Below, piece by piece: positions 1 to 8,316 of a stretch of DNA of 42,089 bases; position 1 is the stretch's first letter, and each line of letters starts with the position of its first letter. Source of the DNA: Vulcanimicrobiota bacterium (lineage in GTDB: Bacteria > Vulcanimicrobiota > Vulcanimicrobiia > Vulcanimicrobiales > Vulcanimicrobiaceae); contig JAFANA010000068.1 in NCBI GenBank assembly GCA_019232905.1, forward strand, positions 1-42,089, read 5' to 3'. A program made the position numbers and the translations under genes. Below the pieces are notes generated by a model. That model had not been told where the DNA came from. It was given only the letters and a program-made list of their open reading frames with translations, and made no database searches.

Positions 1-249
1 GGCAAGCCGATCGTCTTCCACGAGCTTGTCTTCGAGATGCAACCGTTCCGCAACGATCTTCGCCGTCTCTTTCGCGCGCTTGAGCGGGCTCGTGATGATG
101 CGATCCGGAGCGACACCGAGATCCTCCATGCCCTTTGCCTCGCGCTCGATGCATTTGCGGCCCTCGGAAGTCAACGGACGTTCCGCGTCGCCGCCGTCGA
201 ATTCATCTCGATCCGCCGCAATGCCGTGGCGAAGCAAATACAGTTTCAC
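1..249 (-). CDS. sixA: SixA-type phosphohistidine phosphatase, C-terminus cut off by window edge
   Basis: The 83 visible codons begin at a GTG (247-249) with an AGGA about five bases upstream; an in-frame stop lies just before it, so no other start is possible. The protein opens VKLYLLRHGIAADRD, with the catalytic Arg-His-Gly motif of the histidine phosphatase superfamily at residues 7-9. It continues with ERPLTSEG and with DRIITSPLKRAKETA, whose Ser-Pro-x-x-Arg carries the second phosphate-binding Arg. The short form and the PLT-x-G spacing fit SixA, which removes phosphate from histidine residues of phosphocarrier proteins, rather than phosphoglycerate mutase. It starts 7 bases after the lipoprotein gene and is probably co-transcribed with it. 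The phospho-target cannot be told from this window. Confidence 0.85.
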   Translation of the reverse strand, partial: MKLYLLRHGIAADRDEFDGGDAERPLTSEGRKCIEREAKGMEDLGVAPDRIITSPLKRAKETAKIVAERLHLEDKLVEDDRLA

Positions 250-256
250 CGTCGTC

Positions 257-448
257 CTAGTATGTCAGCCGTGCGACAGCGTCGGCGGAATATTCCACGA
301 TGCGGACGGTCGAAGTCGCGGCGTTGACATAGCTCGAGGAGAGCGATGGAAGCGGCTGCGTCACGCGGCTCGCGCACCCGGCGAGCACGCAAATCGCCGC
401 AAGCCACAGCGCTGAACGTACGAGCTGCGGCGTTAAGCGAAAACGCAT
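257..448 (-). CDS. Small lipoprotein of unknown function
   Basis: A 63-residue protein with a basic N-terminus (MRFRLTPQLVR), a hydrophobic stretch and a lipobox LAGC at about residues 22-25, so a mature lipid-anchored peptide of only about 39 residues is predicted. The mature part is rich in Ser, Thr and Val and has no motif I recognise. The ATG is preceded by a good Shine-Dalgarno (AAGGGAG, about 7 bases away) and by a TATACT -10 box upstream, which support a real gene in spite of its size. The GTG start of the SixA gene follows 7 bases after its stop. Confidence 0.6.
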   Translation of the reverse strand: MRFRLTPQLVRSALWLAAICVLAGCASRVTQPLPSLSSSYVNAATSTVRIVEYSADAVARLTY

Positions 449-473
449 CGTACTACTCCCTTCCGCCTAATCT

Positions 474-502
474 AGTATAGCGGAAGCGCGAGCTCGACTC
501 GA
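474..502 (-). promoter_or_regulatory. Predicted promoter of the lipoprotein-sixA pair
   Basis: On the minus strand a perfect TATACT -10 box (474-479) lies 17 bases downstream of a weak -35 (TCGAGT, 497-502). It sits in the 58-base gap after purH and gives a leader of about 20 bases with a Shine-Dalgarno before the lipoprotein ATG. This is prediction from consensus only. Confidence 0.4.
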
Positions 503-506
503 CGTT

Positions 507-2081
507 TTAGTGCAAGAAGTAGCGGTAGCTCGAGAACACCAACGCGACGTTCAATCGGTCCGCAGCGGCGACGACTTCCTCGTCGCGGACGGAACCGCCA
601 GGTGCGATAATCGCCGTACAGCCACTTTCCGCCGCGGCTTCCAAGCCGTCGGCGAATGGGAAGAATCCGTCGCTCGCGCACGCCGCGCCGCGTGCCGCAT
701 CCCCCGCGCGATGCGCGGCAATTTTGACGGCGCTCACGCGATTGGTTTGACCGGCGCAAATGCCGCGGGTCGTCCCTTCTTTGACGATGACGATGCCGTT
801 CGATTTCACGTGACGCACGACGTCCCACGCGAACGCAAGATCGTGCCACTCTTGCGCGGTCGGCGGACGCTTCGAAACGACCTTCCACTCCTCCGGTTCG
901 GCGGACGGATTGTCATCCTCCGCCAGTACGCCGCCGAGCGCGCTTCGCACGCGCAACTCGTGGGCAAGTTCGTCGGGAAGCGACGGAACGAAGCGCATCA
1001 CCCGCAGGTTCTTTTTCTTGCGCAGAAGTGCGAGGGCGTCGTCGTCAAAATCCGGCGCGGCGACGATCTCGAGAAAAAATTTCGAGAGCGAGTCTGCTGC
1101 TGCGAGATCGATCGTCGCATCAGTCGCCACGATGCCGCCGAACGCGGAAACAGAATCGGCTTGCAGCGCATCGTCGATCGCCTTCGCAACCGACGAGCGT
1201 TGCGCAACGCCGCACGGAACCGTGTGTTTGACGACGGCTGCGCGAACGAAGCGTTCGCGTTCGCTTCCGAACTCGGCGCCGAGCGGTGCGCGCGAAAGCA
1301 ATTGCAGCGTCGCATCCAAATCGAGCAAGTTGTTGTAGGAAAGCGCTTTGCCGTGTAATTGCTGCGGCAGGCGTTCAGGACGATCGAGATAGAATGCCGC
1401 GCGATTTTGCGGATTCGTTCCGTAGCGCAGGCGCTGGGAAAGCGGCAGGGTGAGCGCGAGCGCGCCCGGCAACTCGCTTGGAAGAAATTCGCCCTTCGAC
1501 CCGAGATAGTGCGAGATCGCCGCATCGTATTCGGCCGTTCGCTCGAACGCGGCAATCGCGAAGTCGCGACGCATCGAAATCGGAACGGCCCCGGTTCCGA
1601 ACGCTTCCAAGAATTCGCCGTACTGCGACGGATGCGTGAGCACGGAAACGTGCGCAAAATTCTTCGCCGCCGCACGCAGCAGCGAAACGCCGCCGATATC
1701 GATCTGTTCGATCGCCTCCTGCAGCGTCGTGCCTTCGCGCGCGACGGTGGCTTCAAACGGATAGAGATTGACGACAACCGTCGTGATCGGCGCAATCGCG
1801 TATTTTTCTGCCTGCGCGCGATGTTCGGCATTGCCGCGATCGTAGAGAATTGCGCCGAAGACTTTCGGATGCAGCGTTTTTACGCGCCCGTCGAAGAGCG
1901 CGGGAAACCCCGTCATCTGCTCGACGTCGTACGCCGGTATGCCGTGATCTTCGAGGTGCTTTTTCGTGCCGCCGGTCGCGTAGATGACCGTTCCGGCTTC
2001 GTGCAGCACCCTTGCTAATTCGACCGAGCCCGTCTTATCGGAGAGCGAAAAAAGGGCTGCGGGTTTTGTCGTGTCAGGCAA
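507..2081 (-). CDS. purH: Bifunctional AICAR transformylase / IMP cyclohydrolase
   Basis: A 524-residue protein of normal PurH length, catalysing the last two steps of de novo purine synthesis (formylation of AICAR from 10-formyl-THF, then ring closure to IMP). The N-terminal cyclohydrolase (MGS-like) domain shows LFSLSDKTG, ATGGTKKHL, DGRVKTLHPKVFG and VNLYPFE. The transformylase domain shows RYGTNPQN, LSYNNLLDLDA, the catalytic Lys-His pair at about 285-286 (VKHTVPCGVA), SAFGGIVA, SNGIVIVKEG and GQTNRVSAV. The usual NPCG is VPCG here, and the C-terminus ends SSYRYFLH where most homologues have RHFRH; both are mild variations. Its start overlaps the smc stop by 8 bases, so translation is probably coupled to smc. 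purD is not adjacent. Confidence 0.97.
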   Translation of the reverse strand: MPDTTKPAALFSLSDKTGSVELARVLHEAGTVIYATGGTKKHLEDHGIPAYDVEQMTGFPALFDGRVKTLHPKVFGAILYDRGNAEHRAQAEKYAIAPITTVVVNLYPFEATVAREGTTLQEAIEQIDIGGVSLLRAAAKNFAHVSVLTHPSQYGEFLEAFGTGAVPISMRRDFAIAAFERTAEYDAAISHYLGSKGEFLPSELPGALALTLPLSQRLRYGTNPQNRAAFYLDRPERLPQQLHGKALSYNNLLDLDATLQLLSRAPLGAEFGSERERFVRAAVVKHTVPCGVAQRSSVAKAIDDALQADSVSAFGGIVATDATIDLAAADSLSKFFLEIVAAPDFDDDALALLRKKKNLRVMRFVPSLPDELAHELRVRSALGGVLAEDDNPSAEPEEWKVVSKRPPTAQEWHDLAFAWDVVRHVKSNGIVIVKEGTTRGICAGQTNRVSAVKIAAHRAGDAARGAACASDGFFPFADGLEAAAESGCTAIIAPGGSVRDEEVVAAADRLNVALVFSSYRYFLH

Positions 2082-5000
2082 GCGCGAGCTCCGGATGACG
2101 TTCTTCTTGTTGCGTCAGCGTGGCCGCAATGATGGACGACACGCCGGGCTCCTTCATCGTGACGCCGTACATGCGATCCGCAAGTTCCATCGTCTTCTTG
2201 TTGTGGGTCACGATGATCATCTGGGCGTCGGTCGCCATTTCGCGCACCATGCTCGAGAACCGGTCGACGTTTGCGTCGTCGAGCGCGGCGTCGACTTCGT
2301 CGAGCAGATAGAACGGCGACGGCTTAACCGCGATGAGCGCAAAGATCAGCGCCGCGGCCGTCATTGCGCGCTCGCCTCCGGAGAGCGCCGTGAGCGGCAT
2401 GAGCTTTTTACCCGGGGGTTGCACCGAGATTTCGATGCCGGTTTCCGAGAGATTCCCGGGGTTGGTCTGCCACATTTTGGCTTGACCGCCGGGGAACAGC
2501 TTCGCGTACATCTCCGTGAACGCAGCCGAGACTTTCTCGAAGGTTTCGTTGAACTGCTCTTGGCTCTGCGCCTCGATTTCTTTGATCGATTGAAGCAGCG
2601 TTTCGCGCGCTGCCGCGAGATCTTCCAGTTGCGTGCGCAAGAACGTGTCGCGCTCGCCGAGTTCTTCCCGTTCCGCCTCCGCGTTGAGGTTCACATTTGC
2701 CGAGAGTCGCGCGAGCTCTTCACGCAGACGCGGCAGATCTTCCATCACCGCGTCGGATTCTTCGTGGTAGCGTTCCTCGACGTCACGGCACTCATCGTCG
2801 GTCGCCGGATTCTGCGCAAATTGCGAGACGAGCATCCCGAGTTCGGCTTCGATTTCGGCCAGACGCGTGCGGTGGCGTTCGCCGCCGGCCGTAGCTTCGC
2901 GTTCGTCGTTCTCGGCCGAACGCAAGTCGGCTTCGAGTTGCAGCAAATCGTTCGCCATCGTTTCGCGTTCGCGCCGGGCTGCTTCGAGTTTCACGTCGAG
3001 CTCCGCAACGCCGTGCCGCAAGCCTTCGAGATGTTCGTGCGACGTGCGCGTTTGTGCGACGAGCGAACCGATCTCGGCAAGCATGGTCTCGCGCGCGAGA
3101 CGGGCACGTTCGCTGTCTTGATCGAGCATGCCGAGGCGGCCCTTTGCCGCGTCGCGTTCCGCGGTAAGCGCCGCAACGCGTTCGCGCAGGTCGCTCGCGT
3201 GACGGCTCGCGTCGCTTTGCGCGTGTTCTGCTTGGGTGATCTCTTCACGCACGCGTGCGAGTTCCGCTTCGAGCCGTTGACGCTCCTCATCGCTGTGCAC
3301 CGCGTCGGGCTCCGGCCCTTCCAACTCGTGTTCGCGCGAACGCGCCTCTTGCGACTGCGCGACCAGTTCTGTGACGCGTGTTTGCGCCGCGCTCACTTCG
3401 TTTTGCATGCGTTCGAGATCGGTCCCGAGCGCCGCCATCTCCGAACGCAGCTCGGCGGTCTGTACTTCGATGCCCTTGAGCGTTTCGCGCGCGGCATCCC
3501 GCGCAGCGACGGCTGCTTCGGCACGTCCGCTGGCCTCGTATGCGGCACGCTCGAGTTGTTCGAGCTTCGCGCGCATTTCTGCGAGCGTTTCGCGCAGCGT
3601 TTGGGCCTGCACGCGGCGGCCGAGAATCGATTTTTCGCGGCGGAAACGGCCGCCGGTGATGGCGCCGCCGCCGGAAATCTGCTCGCCCGAGAGCGTGACG
3701 ATCGTGTCGCGGAGTCCGCGGCCGCGAACGAGTGCAATGCCCGTCTGAAGCGTGTCGACGATCAGAACGTTCCCGACGAGAAAACGGACGACGCCTTCAT
3801 ATTGCGGCTGCGTGCGAACCAGCGTATGCGCATAGCCGATCACGCCGTGCGTGTTGTGCAGCTCAGTCGTCATTTGCTTCGCTTCGCGATTCGCGAGCGT
3901 ATCGAGCGGCAAGAACGTCGCGCGTCCGGATTCGTTGCGGTTGAGAAATTCGATTGCGCGCTCGGCGTCTTCCGACGTCTTCGTGATGATGTTGGAAAGC
4001 CGCGCACCGAATGCAACGTCGAGCGCGCGTGCGTAGCGCTCGTCAGTGGTGATGAGGTTCGAAACGATGCCTTCGATACCGCGCAACTCGTTGCGCTGCC
4101 ACGCTTCGATAACCGCGCGGGTACCGGGAACGTGTCCTTCGAGCGAGGCTTCGAGTTCTTCGATCGTGTGCAGACGCGATTCGGCTGCTTTGACCTCGCC
4201 GGTTTGTTCGCGGTGCGCGGCCAGCGAACGAGCGAGGTGATCCTGCGCCTCGACGACGGCCGCCTCGGAGGTTTCGACGTTCGAACGCGCTTGCGCGAGC
4301 TGTCGCTCGAGCGATCCAAGTTGAGCTTCGCGTTCCGTGTAGCGGTGCGTTGCTGCGCCGGCATTCATCTCGAGCTGCGCGGTGCGCTCGCGCGCAACGC
4401 GCAGTTCGCCTTCGAGGCGTTCCGCTTCGGCGCGCTGATTCTCGCTCTGCACGCGCCGCTCGGCTTTCTTTGCTGCAATCGCCGCGGCCGTTGCTTCCAC
4501 TTCGCGCAGTTGCGTGAAGATCGAATCGAGCTGCGCGCGCGCCTGCGAGAGCGCGGTTTGCGCTTCCAATTCGCGTTCGCGCGCGCCTTCGACGTCGCTT
4601 GCGAGCGGGGCGAGACGCTCTTCGAGTTGCGCGATCGTGGCGCCCAGCGATTCACGTTCGGCCTGCACGCGTGCCGCATCTTCGTGCGTCTGTGTCGATT
4701 GCGCTTCGAGCGCTTCGCGGCGCGCAAGCGCGGCAGCATAATCGGCTTCGATACGCGCGAGTTCGCCGCGTTTGCTCTGGGCTTGTGAGCGAATTTCTTC
4801 GAGCTGCAGTTCTTGCTGATACGCGCGCGTCCGCAGTTCGGCGAGATTCGCGCCGAGTTGCGCGACGCGGCCGGCGGCGGCGCCACGCACTTCTTCTTGT
4901 TTTTCTAGTTCGACGCGCAGCGTTTCGCGTTCGCTACGGCGCGAAGCGCTCGCCCGCATGTACGAAAGAATCTCGAGGTCTCGCACCCGCGCGCTCACCT

Positions 5001-5649
5001 TGCGGTAGCGCTTCGCGCGGCGCACTTGGTTGTCGAGTTCGGGAATCCGCTTCTCGAGTTCCGAGATCAAGTCGTTGATACGGATCGCATTCTGCTCCGT
5101 CTGCTCGAGACGGCGCATCGATTCGTGTTTGCGCGCGAGGAATTTATTGATGCCGGCCGTCTCTTCGAAAAGCGCGCGGCGTTCCGTCGGCTTGCTCGTG
5201 AGAATCGAATCGATCTGCCCTTGCGAAACGATCGAATACGATCCTGGGCCGAGGCCGGTGCCCATGAGCAGCTCGACGATGTCCTTCAACCGCACTTGAT
5301 TGCGGTTGATAAAATATTCGCTTTCGCCTGCGCGGTACGTGCGGCGCGTAATTTCGACTTCACTGTAATCGGTCGGAAGTTTACGGTCTTCGTTATCGAA
5401 CGTCATCGAAACTTCGGCGAGTCCAAGCGGCTTGCGCTTTTCATTGCCCGCAAAGATCACGTCTTCGAGTTTGCCCGAACGCAGTTGACGGCTCGACGTC
5501 TCACCAAGCACCCAACGGAATGCGTCGACGAGATTCGACTTACCGGAACCGTTCGGCCCGACGACGGCGGTGATGCCGCCCGAAAAATCGAGCGACGTCG
5601 CTTCCGCGAACGTCTTGAACCCAAACGCTTTGATCTTTTTCAGCTTCAT
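2074..5649 (-). CDS. smc: Chromosome segregation SMC ATPase
   Basis: A 1191-residue protein, the standard size for bacterial SMC, which forms the condensin core that compacts and individualises sister chromosomes, recruited by ParB. The N-terminal head begins MKLKKIKAFGFKTF and has Walker A GPNGSGKS at about 31-38. Two long Glu/Ala/Arg-rich coiled-coil arms (about 165-500 and 670-1010) flank the hinge (about 510-665, with GIEGIVSNLI and a Gly-rich GEQISGGGAITGG). The C-terminal head has the ABC signature LSGGERAM and Walker B YLLDEVDAALDD. It starts 5 bases after rnc. ScpA and ScpB are not in the window. parA and parB lie about 27 kb away. Confidence 0.98.
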   Translation of the reverse strand: MKLKKIKAFGFKTFAEATSLDFSGGITAVVGPNGSGKSNLVDAFRWVLGETSSRQLRSGKLEDVIFAGNEKRKPLGLAEVSMTFDNEDRKLPTDYSEVEITRRTYRAGESEYFINRNQVRLKDIVELLMGTGLGPGSYSIVSQGQIDSILTSKPTERRALFEETAGINKFLARKHESMRRLEQTEQNAIRINDLISELEKRIPELDNQVRRAKRYRKVSARVRDLEILSYMRASASRRSERETLRVELEKQEEVRGAAAGRVAQLGANLAELRTRAYQQELQLEEIRSQAQSKRGELARIEADYAAALARREALEAQSTQTHEDAARVQAERESLGATIAQLEERLAPLASDVEGARERELEAQTALSQARAQLDSIFTQLREVEATAAAIAAKKAERRVQSENQRAEAERLEGELRVARERTAQLEMNAGAATHRYTEREAQLGSLERQLAQARSNVETSEAAVVEAQDHLARSLAAHREQTGEVKAAESRLHTIEELEASLEGHVPGTRAVIEAWQRNELRGIEGIVSNLITTDERYARALDVAFGARLSNIITKTSEDAERAIEFLNRNESGRATFLPLDTLANREAKQMTTELHNTHGVIGYAHTLVRTQPQYEGVVRFLVGNVLIVDTLQTGIALVRGRGLRDTIVTLSGEQISGGGAITGGRFRREKSILGRRVQAQTLRETLAEMRAKLEQLERAAYEASGRAEAAVAARDAARETLKGIEVQTAELRSEMAALGTDLERMQNEVSAAQTRVTELVAQSQEARSREHELEGPEPDAVHSDEERQRLEAELARVREEITQAEHAQSDASRHASDLRERVAALTAERDAAKGRLGMLDQDSERARLARETMLAEIGSLVAQTRTSHEHLEGLRHGVAELDVKLEAARRERETMANDLLQLEADLRSAENDEREATAGGERHRTRLAEIEAELGMLVSQFAQNPATDDECRDVEERYHEESDAVMEDLPRLREELARLSANVNLNAEAEREELGERDTFLRTQLEDLAAARETLLQSIKEIEAQSQEQFNETFEKVSAAFTEMYAKLFPGGQAKMWQTNPGNLSETGIEISVQPPGKKLMPLTALSGGERAMTAAALIFALIAVKPSPFYLLDEVDAALDDANVDRFSSMVREMATDAQMIIVTHNKKTMELADRMYGVTMKEPGVSSIIAATLTQQEERHPELALA

Positions 5650-5654
5650 AGTTT

Positions 5655-6374
5655 TTAGACGCGCTCCGCGCTGGTTTGACCGGATTCGAGTAAGAGCGAC
5701 AAAGCCGCCTCAGCGGCGGCCTGTTGTGCTGCCTTCTTCGATGCGCCGGTCCCGGTTCCCAACGTCTTTCCGTTAACAATCACATCGGAACGAAATTTCG
5801 GTGTTTGCGGCGTGCCTTCGCTGCGCTCGCGGTAGCTCGGCGTTGCAGAAAGGTACTCCTGCGTGAAGTGCTGCAGCCGCGTCTTGGCGTCGAGCAGGGC
5901 ATCGGGTGCGTGGTTGAGCTGTTTGACGTGCTCGTCGAGGACGAAGCGCGCGGCCTTTTCGTGCCCGTAGCGTAGCTCGAGCGCCGCAACGAATGCCTCG
6001 AACGCATCGGCGAGAATCGACGTGTTGTCGCTGCCGCCCGCACCGCGCATTCCGGCACCGAGTTGGACGAGTTCGGGGAACTCCAAACGGCGGGCCGTCT
6101 GCGCAAGCTGCGCGTCATTGACGATCGCCGCTTTACGCAGCGTCAGACGTCCCTCCGGCTCGTCGGGATAATGTTCGAAGAGCCAGCGCGCGGTAATCGC
6201 ACCGAGAATGGAATCGCCGAGGTACTCCATCCGCTCGTTCGAGATACCGCCGTGCTCTTTCGCGTAGCTTTCGTGAACGAACGCTTGCTCGACCAGCGTG
6301 AGATCGCCGGCTGTGCGAACGCCCGCTCGACGCAGAAGCGAACGCAGTCGCCGCCGGTGCGCTTCCCCGCTCAT
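5655..6374 (-). CDS. rnc: Ribonuclease III
   Basis: A 239-residue double-strand-specific endoribonuclease that processes rRNA precursors and structured mRNAs. The catalytic domain carries the signature NERMEYLGDSILG (usual form NERLEFLGDS), with the metal-binding Glu and Asp present, and a second acidic cluster in LADAFEAFVAALEL. The C-terminal dsRNA-binding domain (about 160-232) shows LQHFTQEYL, the GTGTGASKKAAQQAAAEAAL helix and ends in a short tail. The gene follows fabF by 10 bases and precedes smc by 5, the widespread fabF-rnc-smc order. Confidence 0.97.
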   Translation of the reverse strand: MSGEAHRRRLRSLLRRAGVRTAGDLTLVEQAFVHESYAKEHGGISNERMEYLGDSILGAITARWLFEHYPDEPEGRLTLRKAAIVNDAQLAQTARRLEFPELVQLGAGMRGAGGSDNTSILADAFEAFVAALELRYGHEKAARFVLDEHVKQLNHAPDALLDAKTRLQHFTQEYLSATPSYRERSEGTPQTPKFRSDVIVNGKTLGTGTGASKKAAQQAAAEAALSLLLESGQTSAERV

Positions 6375-6384
6375 GTGCTGCGCG

Positions 6385-7632
6385 CTAACGCACCTTTCCG
6401 AAAACGATTACGCTGTTGTGTCCGCCGAAGCCGAACGAGTTGCTGAACGCGGCGTTCACGTCGGCTTTGCGCGCGACGTTCGGCACGTAGTCGAGCGTGC
6501 ATTCGGGGTCGGGGAATTCGTAGTTGATCGTCGGCGGAATCACGCCGTCGTGGACCGTCATAACGGTCGCGACGCCTTCCAGACCGCCGGCGGCACCGAG
6601 CGCGTGACCGTGCATCGATTTGGTCGAACTGACCGCGAGATGCGGATGCTCGCCGAAGATCTTTTGAATCGCTTGCGACTCGGCGATGTCGCCGAGCGGC
6701 GTCGACGTACCGTGCGCGTTGACGTAATCGACCTCGCCGGGTTTCAAGTGCGCTGAATCGAGCGCGCGTTGCAGCGCGAGGACGACGCCGTTGCCGTCGG
6801 GATCGGGAGCGACGATGTTGTACGCATCTGCGGATTGTCCGTATCCGAGCACTTCGCAATAGATCTTCGCGCCGCGCGCCTTAGCGTGTTCGTATTCCTC
6901 GAAGATCAGGATGCCGGCGCCTTCGCCGAGCACGAAGCCGTCGCGTTCCTTATCGAACGGCCGCGAGGCTTTCGCGGGATCGTCGTTGCGCGTCGACATC
7001 GCTTTCATCGAACAGAAGCCGCCGACGGCAAGCGGGGAGATGCATGCTTCGGTTCCGCCGGTGAGCATCGCGACCGCATCGCCATACGCGACGGCGGTGT
7101 ACGCGGTTACGATCGCATCGTTCGCCGATGCGCACGCGCTCGCGGTCGCGAAGAACGGTCCGCGGAACCCGTACGTCATCGAAATATGCGCCGGTGCGGC
7201 GTTCGCCATGAGCATCGGGATGAAAAATGGCGATGTTTTGACCCAATCGCCGTTTTTCGCGGCCTTTTCCGACTCGTACCAAAACGTCTGAATGCCGCCG
7301 ATGCCGGTGCCGATGACGGCGCCGACGCAATCTTTGAATGCTTGATCTTCCGGCAATGCGGCATCGGCAATCGCTTCTCTCGCGGCAACGATCGCGTACT
7401 GCGAAAACCGATCCATCCGCCGTGACTCTTTTTTCCCGACCAGCTCGTCGGCATTGAAGTCTTTGACTTCGGCAGCGATGCGCGTCGTGAACGCGCTTGC
7501 GTCGAAGACGGTAATCGGGCCCACGCCCGACTCGCCGGCCACGATCCGCCGCCAGAATTCCGGAGCTGTATTTCCAAGGGGCGTGACAGCGCCAAGGCCC
7601 GTCACGACTACACGTCGCTTATCCAAAACCAC
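6385..7632 (-). CDS. fabF: 3-oxoacyl-[acyl-carrier-protein] synthase II
   Basis: A 415-residue condensing enzyme that elongates acyl-ACP with malonyl-ACP in type II fatty-acid synthesis. The start is a GTG, and the core begins DKRRVVVTGLGAVTPLG. The Cys-His-His triad is intact: Cys167 (TASACASAND), His307 (NAHGTSTPLGD) and His343 (HGHALGAAGG), with the conserved Lys338 just before. It ends in the usual GFGGHNSVIVF block. In many genomes acpP sits directly upstream; here that position is empty and a divergent secreted-protein gene begins instead. Either KAS I or KAS II could be argued, but the length and the rnc neighbour favour FabF. Confidence 0.96.
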   Translation of the reverse strand: MVLDKRRVVVTGLGAVTPLGNTAPEFWRRIVAGESGVGPITVFDASAFTTRIAAEVKDFNADELVGKKESRRMDRFSQYAIVAAREAIADAALPEDQAFKDCVGAVIGTGIGGIQTFWYESEKAAKNGDWVKTSPFFIPMLMANAAPAHISMTYGFRGPFFATASACASANDAIVTAYTAVAYGDAVAMLTGGTEACISPLAVGGFCSMKAMSTRNDDPAKASRPFDKERDGFVLGEGAGILIFEEYEHAKARGAKIYCEVLGYGQSADAYNIVAPDPDGNGVVLALQRALDSAHLKPGEVDYVNAHGTSTPLGDIAESQAIQKIFGEHPHLAVSSTKSMHGHALGAAGGLEGVATVMTVHDGVIPPTINYEFPDPECTLDYVPNVARKADVNAAFSNSFGFGGHNSVIVFGKVR

Positions 7633-7674
7633 ACCAAGTTACGGCGACCTCGGGATGGCCCCTTGTGACTACGG

Positions 7675-7683
7675 TGGTAAGAT
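7675..7683 (+). promoter_or_regulatory. Extended -10 promoter of the Gly/His-rich secreted protein
   Basis: TGGTAAGAT forms an extended -10 element (TGn followed by TAAGAT). The ATG at 7693 lies only 9 bases after it, so the transcript would start within about three bases of the ATG and carry almost no leader. No convincing -35 is seen, which is usual for extended -10 promoters. Confidence 0.4.
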
Positions 7684-7692
7684 GTACCTAGG

Positions 7693-8088
7693 ATGAGCCT
7701 CCTTCGACTGACCCCCGGCTTTCTTGCCCTCGCGCTGCTGGCCGCGTTCGCGGCTCCGGCTGGGGCCGATCAAGTCTTATCGACGGTCTCTACGGGCCCG
7801 GTCCACACCTATCCGACCACGGCGCCCTATCCGCTCGGCGACCTCTACTATGCTCCTTGCGGCTTGTACGGCAATTACGGCGGGGGCGCGGGCTACGGTC
7901 ATTCGGGTCACGGCGGCCACAATGGCAACACCACGCTGACGGGCGAGCGCTTCTATCCTTATGATATCGGATCCGATCAGAACCGTACCCGCGCCTATCA
8001 TGGGCACGGCAATTCGCTGAACTGTTACGGCAGCCGTTCGTCACCGTCTCCGCGGCAAGCGATCGCGATGCCGCACGCCACTCCATAA
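7693..8088 (+). CDS. Secreted Gly/Tyr/His-rich protein of unknown function
   Basis: A 131-residue protein with a clear signal peptide (MSLLRLTPGFLALALLAAFA, probable cleavage after APAGA). The mature part is low-complexity, with Gly-Tyr-Gly-His repeats around residues 55-80 and two widely spaced Cys (in YYAPCGLYG and LNCYG) that could form one disulfide. I recognise no family. It is transcribed away from fabF from a predicted extended -10 promoter and lies beside insertion-sequence debris. The signal peptide is the best evidence that it is a real gene. A minus-strand reading across the same bases has a non-protein-like composition except at its very start, which belongs to the IS remnant. Confidence 0.6.
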   Translation: MSLLRLTPGFLALALLAAFAAPAGADQVLSTVSTGPVHTYPTTAPYPLGDLYYAPCGLYGNYGGGAGYGHSGHGGHNGNTTLTGERFYPYDIGSDQNRTRAYHGHGNSLNCYGSRSSPSPRQAIAMPHATP

Positions 8089-8131
8089 ATGCAAACGGAG
8101 AGCAATGCTCCCCGTCTTTACACGTGCGGCC

Positions 8132-8188
8132 GCGCTGGCACGCTTCCAAACGAGCGAGTTCCGGATGACTCATCGATAGCAGCTCCAT
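8132..8188 (-). pseudogene. Transposase N-terminal fragment
   Basis: From the ATG at 8186-8188 the minus strand reads MELLSMSHPELARLEACQR. This matches the usual opening of ISNCY-like transposases (a Ser-x-x-Glu-x-x-Arg helix leading into the helix-turn-helix). The following residues lose all resemblance and no helix-turn-helix or DDE region follows, so only a short fragment survives. Confidence 0.4.
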
Positions 8189-8209
8189 GGCCGATGCTCC
8201 GACAACCGG

Positions 8210-8255
8210 ACCGGACATCTCTACTTGGGGGAAAACCGGACATCTCTACTTGGGG
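8210..8255. repeat. Two-copy 21-base direct repeat at the IS end
   Basis: ACCGGACATCTCTACTTGGG(G) occurs at 8210-8230 and again, identically, at 8235-8255 with a 25-base period. It is interpreted as transposase-binding repeats of the IS remnant. Confidence 0.75.
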
Positions 8256-8278
8256 CCTATAGGCTGAAGCTGCGGTCC

Positions 8279-8307
8279 TTGCGCCGGACCGGACCCTTTG
8301 TTATACT
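8279..8307 (+). promoter_or_regulatory. Strong rpmA promoter giving a near-leaderless mRNA
   Basis: TTGCGC (-35, 8279-8284) and TATACT (-10, 8302-8307) are separated by exactly 17 bases, a near-consensus sigma-70 type promoter. Transcription should begin about 8313-8315, only two to four bases before the rpmA ATG at 8317. No Shine-Dalgarno is present or could fit. Confidence 0.65.
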
Positions 8308-8316
8308 CTCCCGGCT

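Larger units (their letters stand above)
8100..8255 (-). mobile_element. Remnant of the 5' end of an insertion sequence (ISNCY-like)
   Basis: Read on the minus strand, this starts with two copies of a 21-base repeat (8235-8255 and 8210-8230) containing CCAAGTAGAGATGTCCGGT. It is then followed by an ATG and about 20 codons resembling the N-terminus of ISNCY-type integrase-core transposases, after which similarity stops. Paired short terminal repeats followed closely by such a transposase start are typical of that group. The rest of the element and its other end are absent. The inner boundary near 8100 is approximate. Family assignment is from memory of the pattern and should be treated as tentative. 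Confidence 0.45.

Noticed and set aside
1984-4788. A 934-codon open frame on the plus strand opposite smc
   Set aside because: It is the mirror of the smc coiled coil; its Arg/Phe/Leu-rich product has no domain, and smc on the other strand has every family motif.
7790-8218. A 142-codon minus-strand gene across the secreted-protein gene
   Set aside because: Only its first 30 codons resemble a protein (the transposase stump); the rest is out-of-frame reading of the plus-strand gene.
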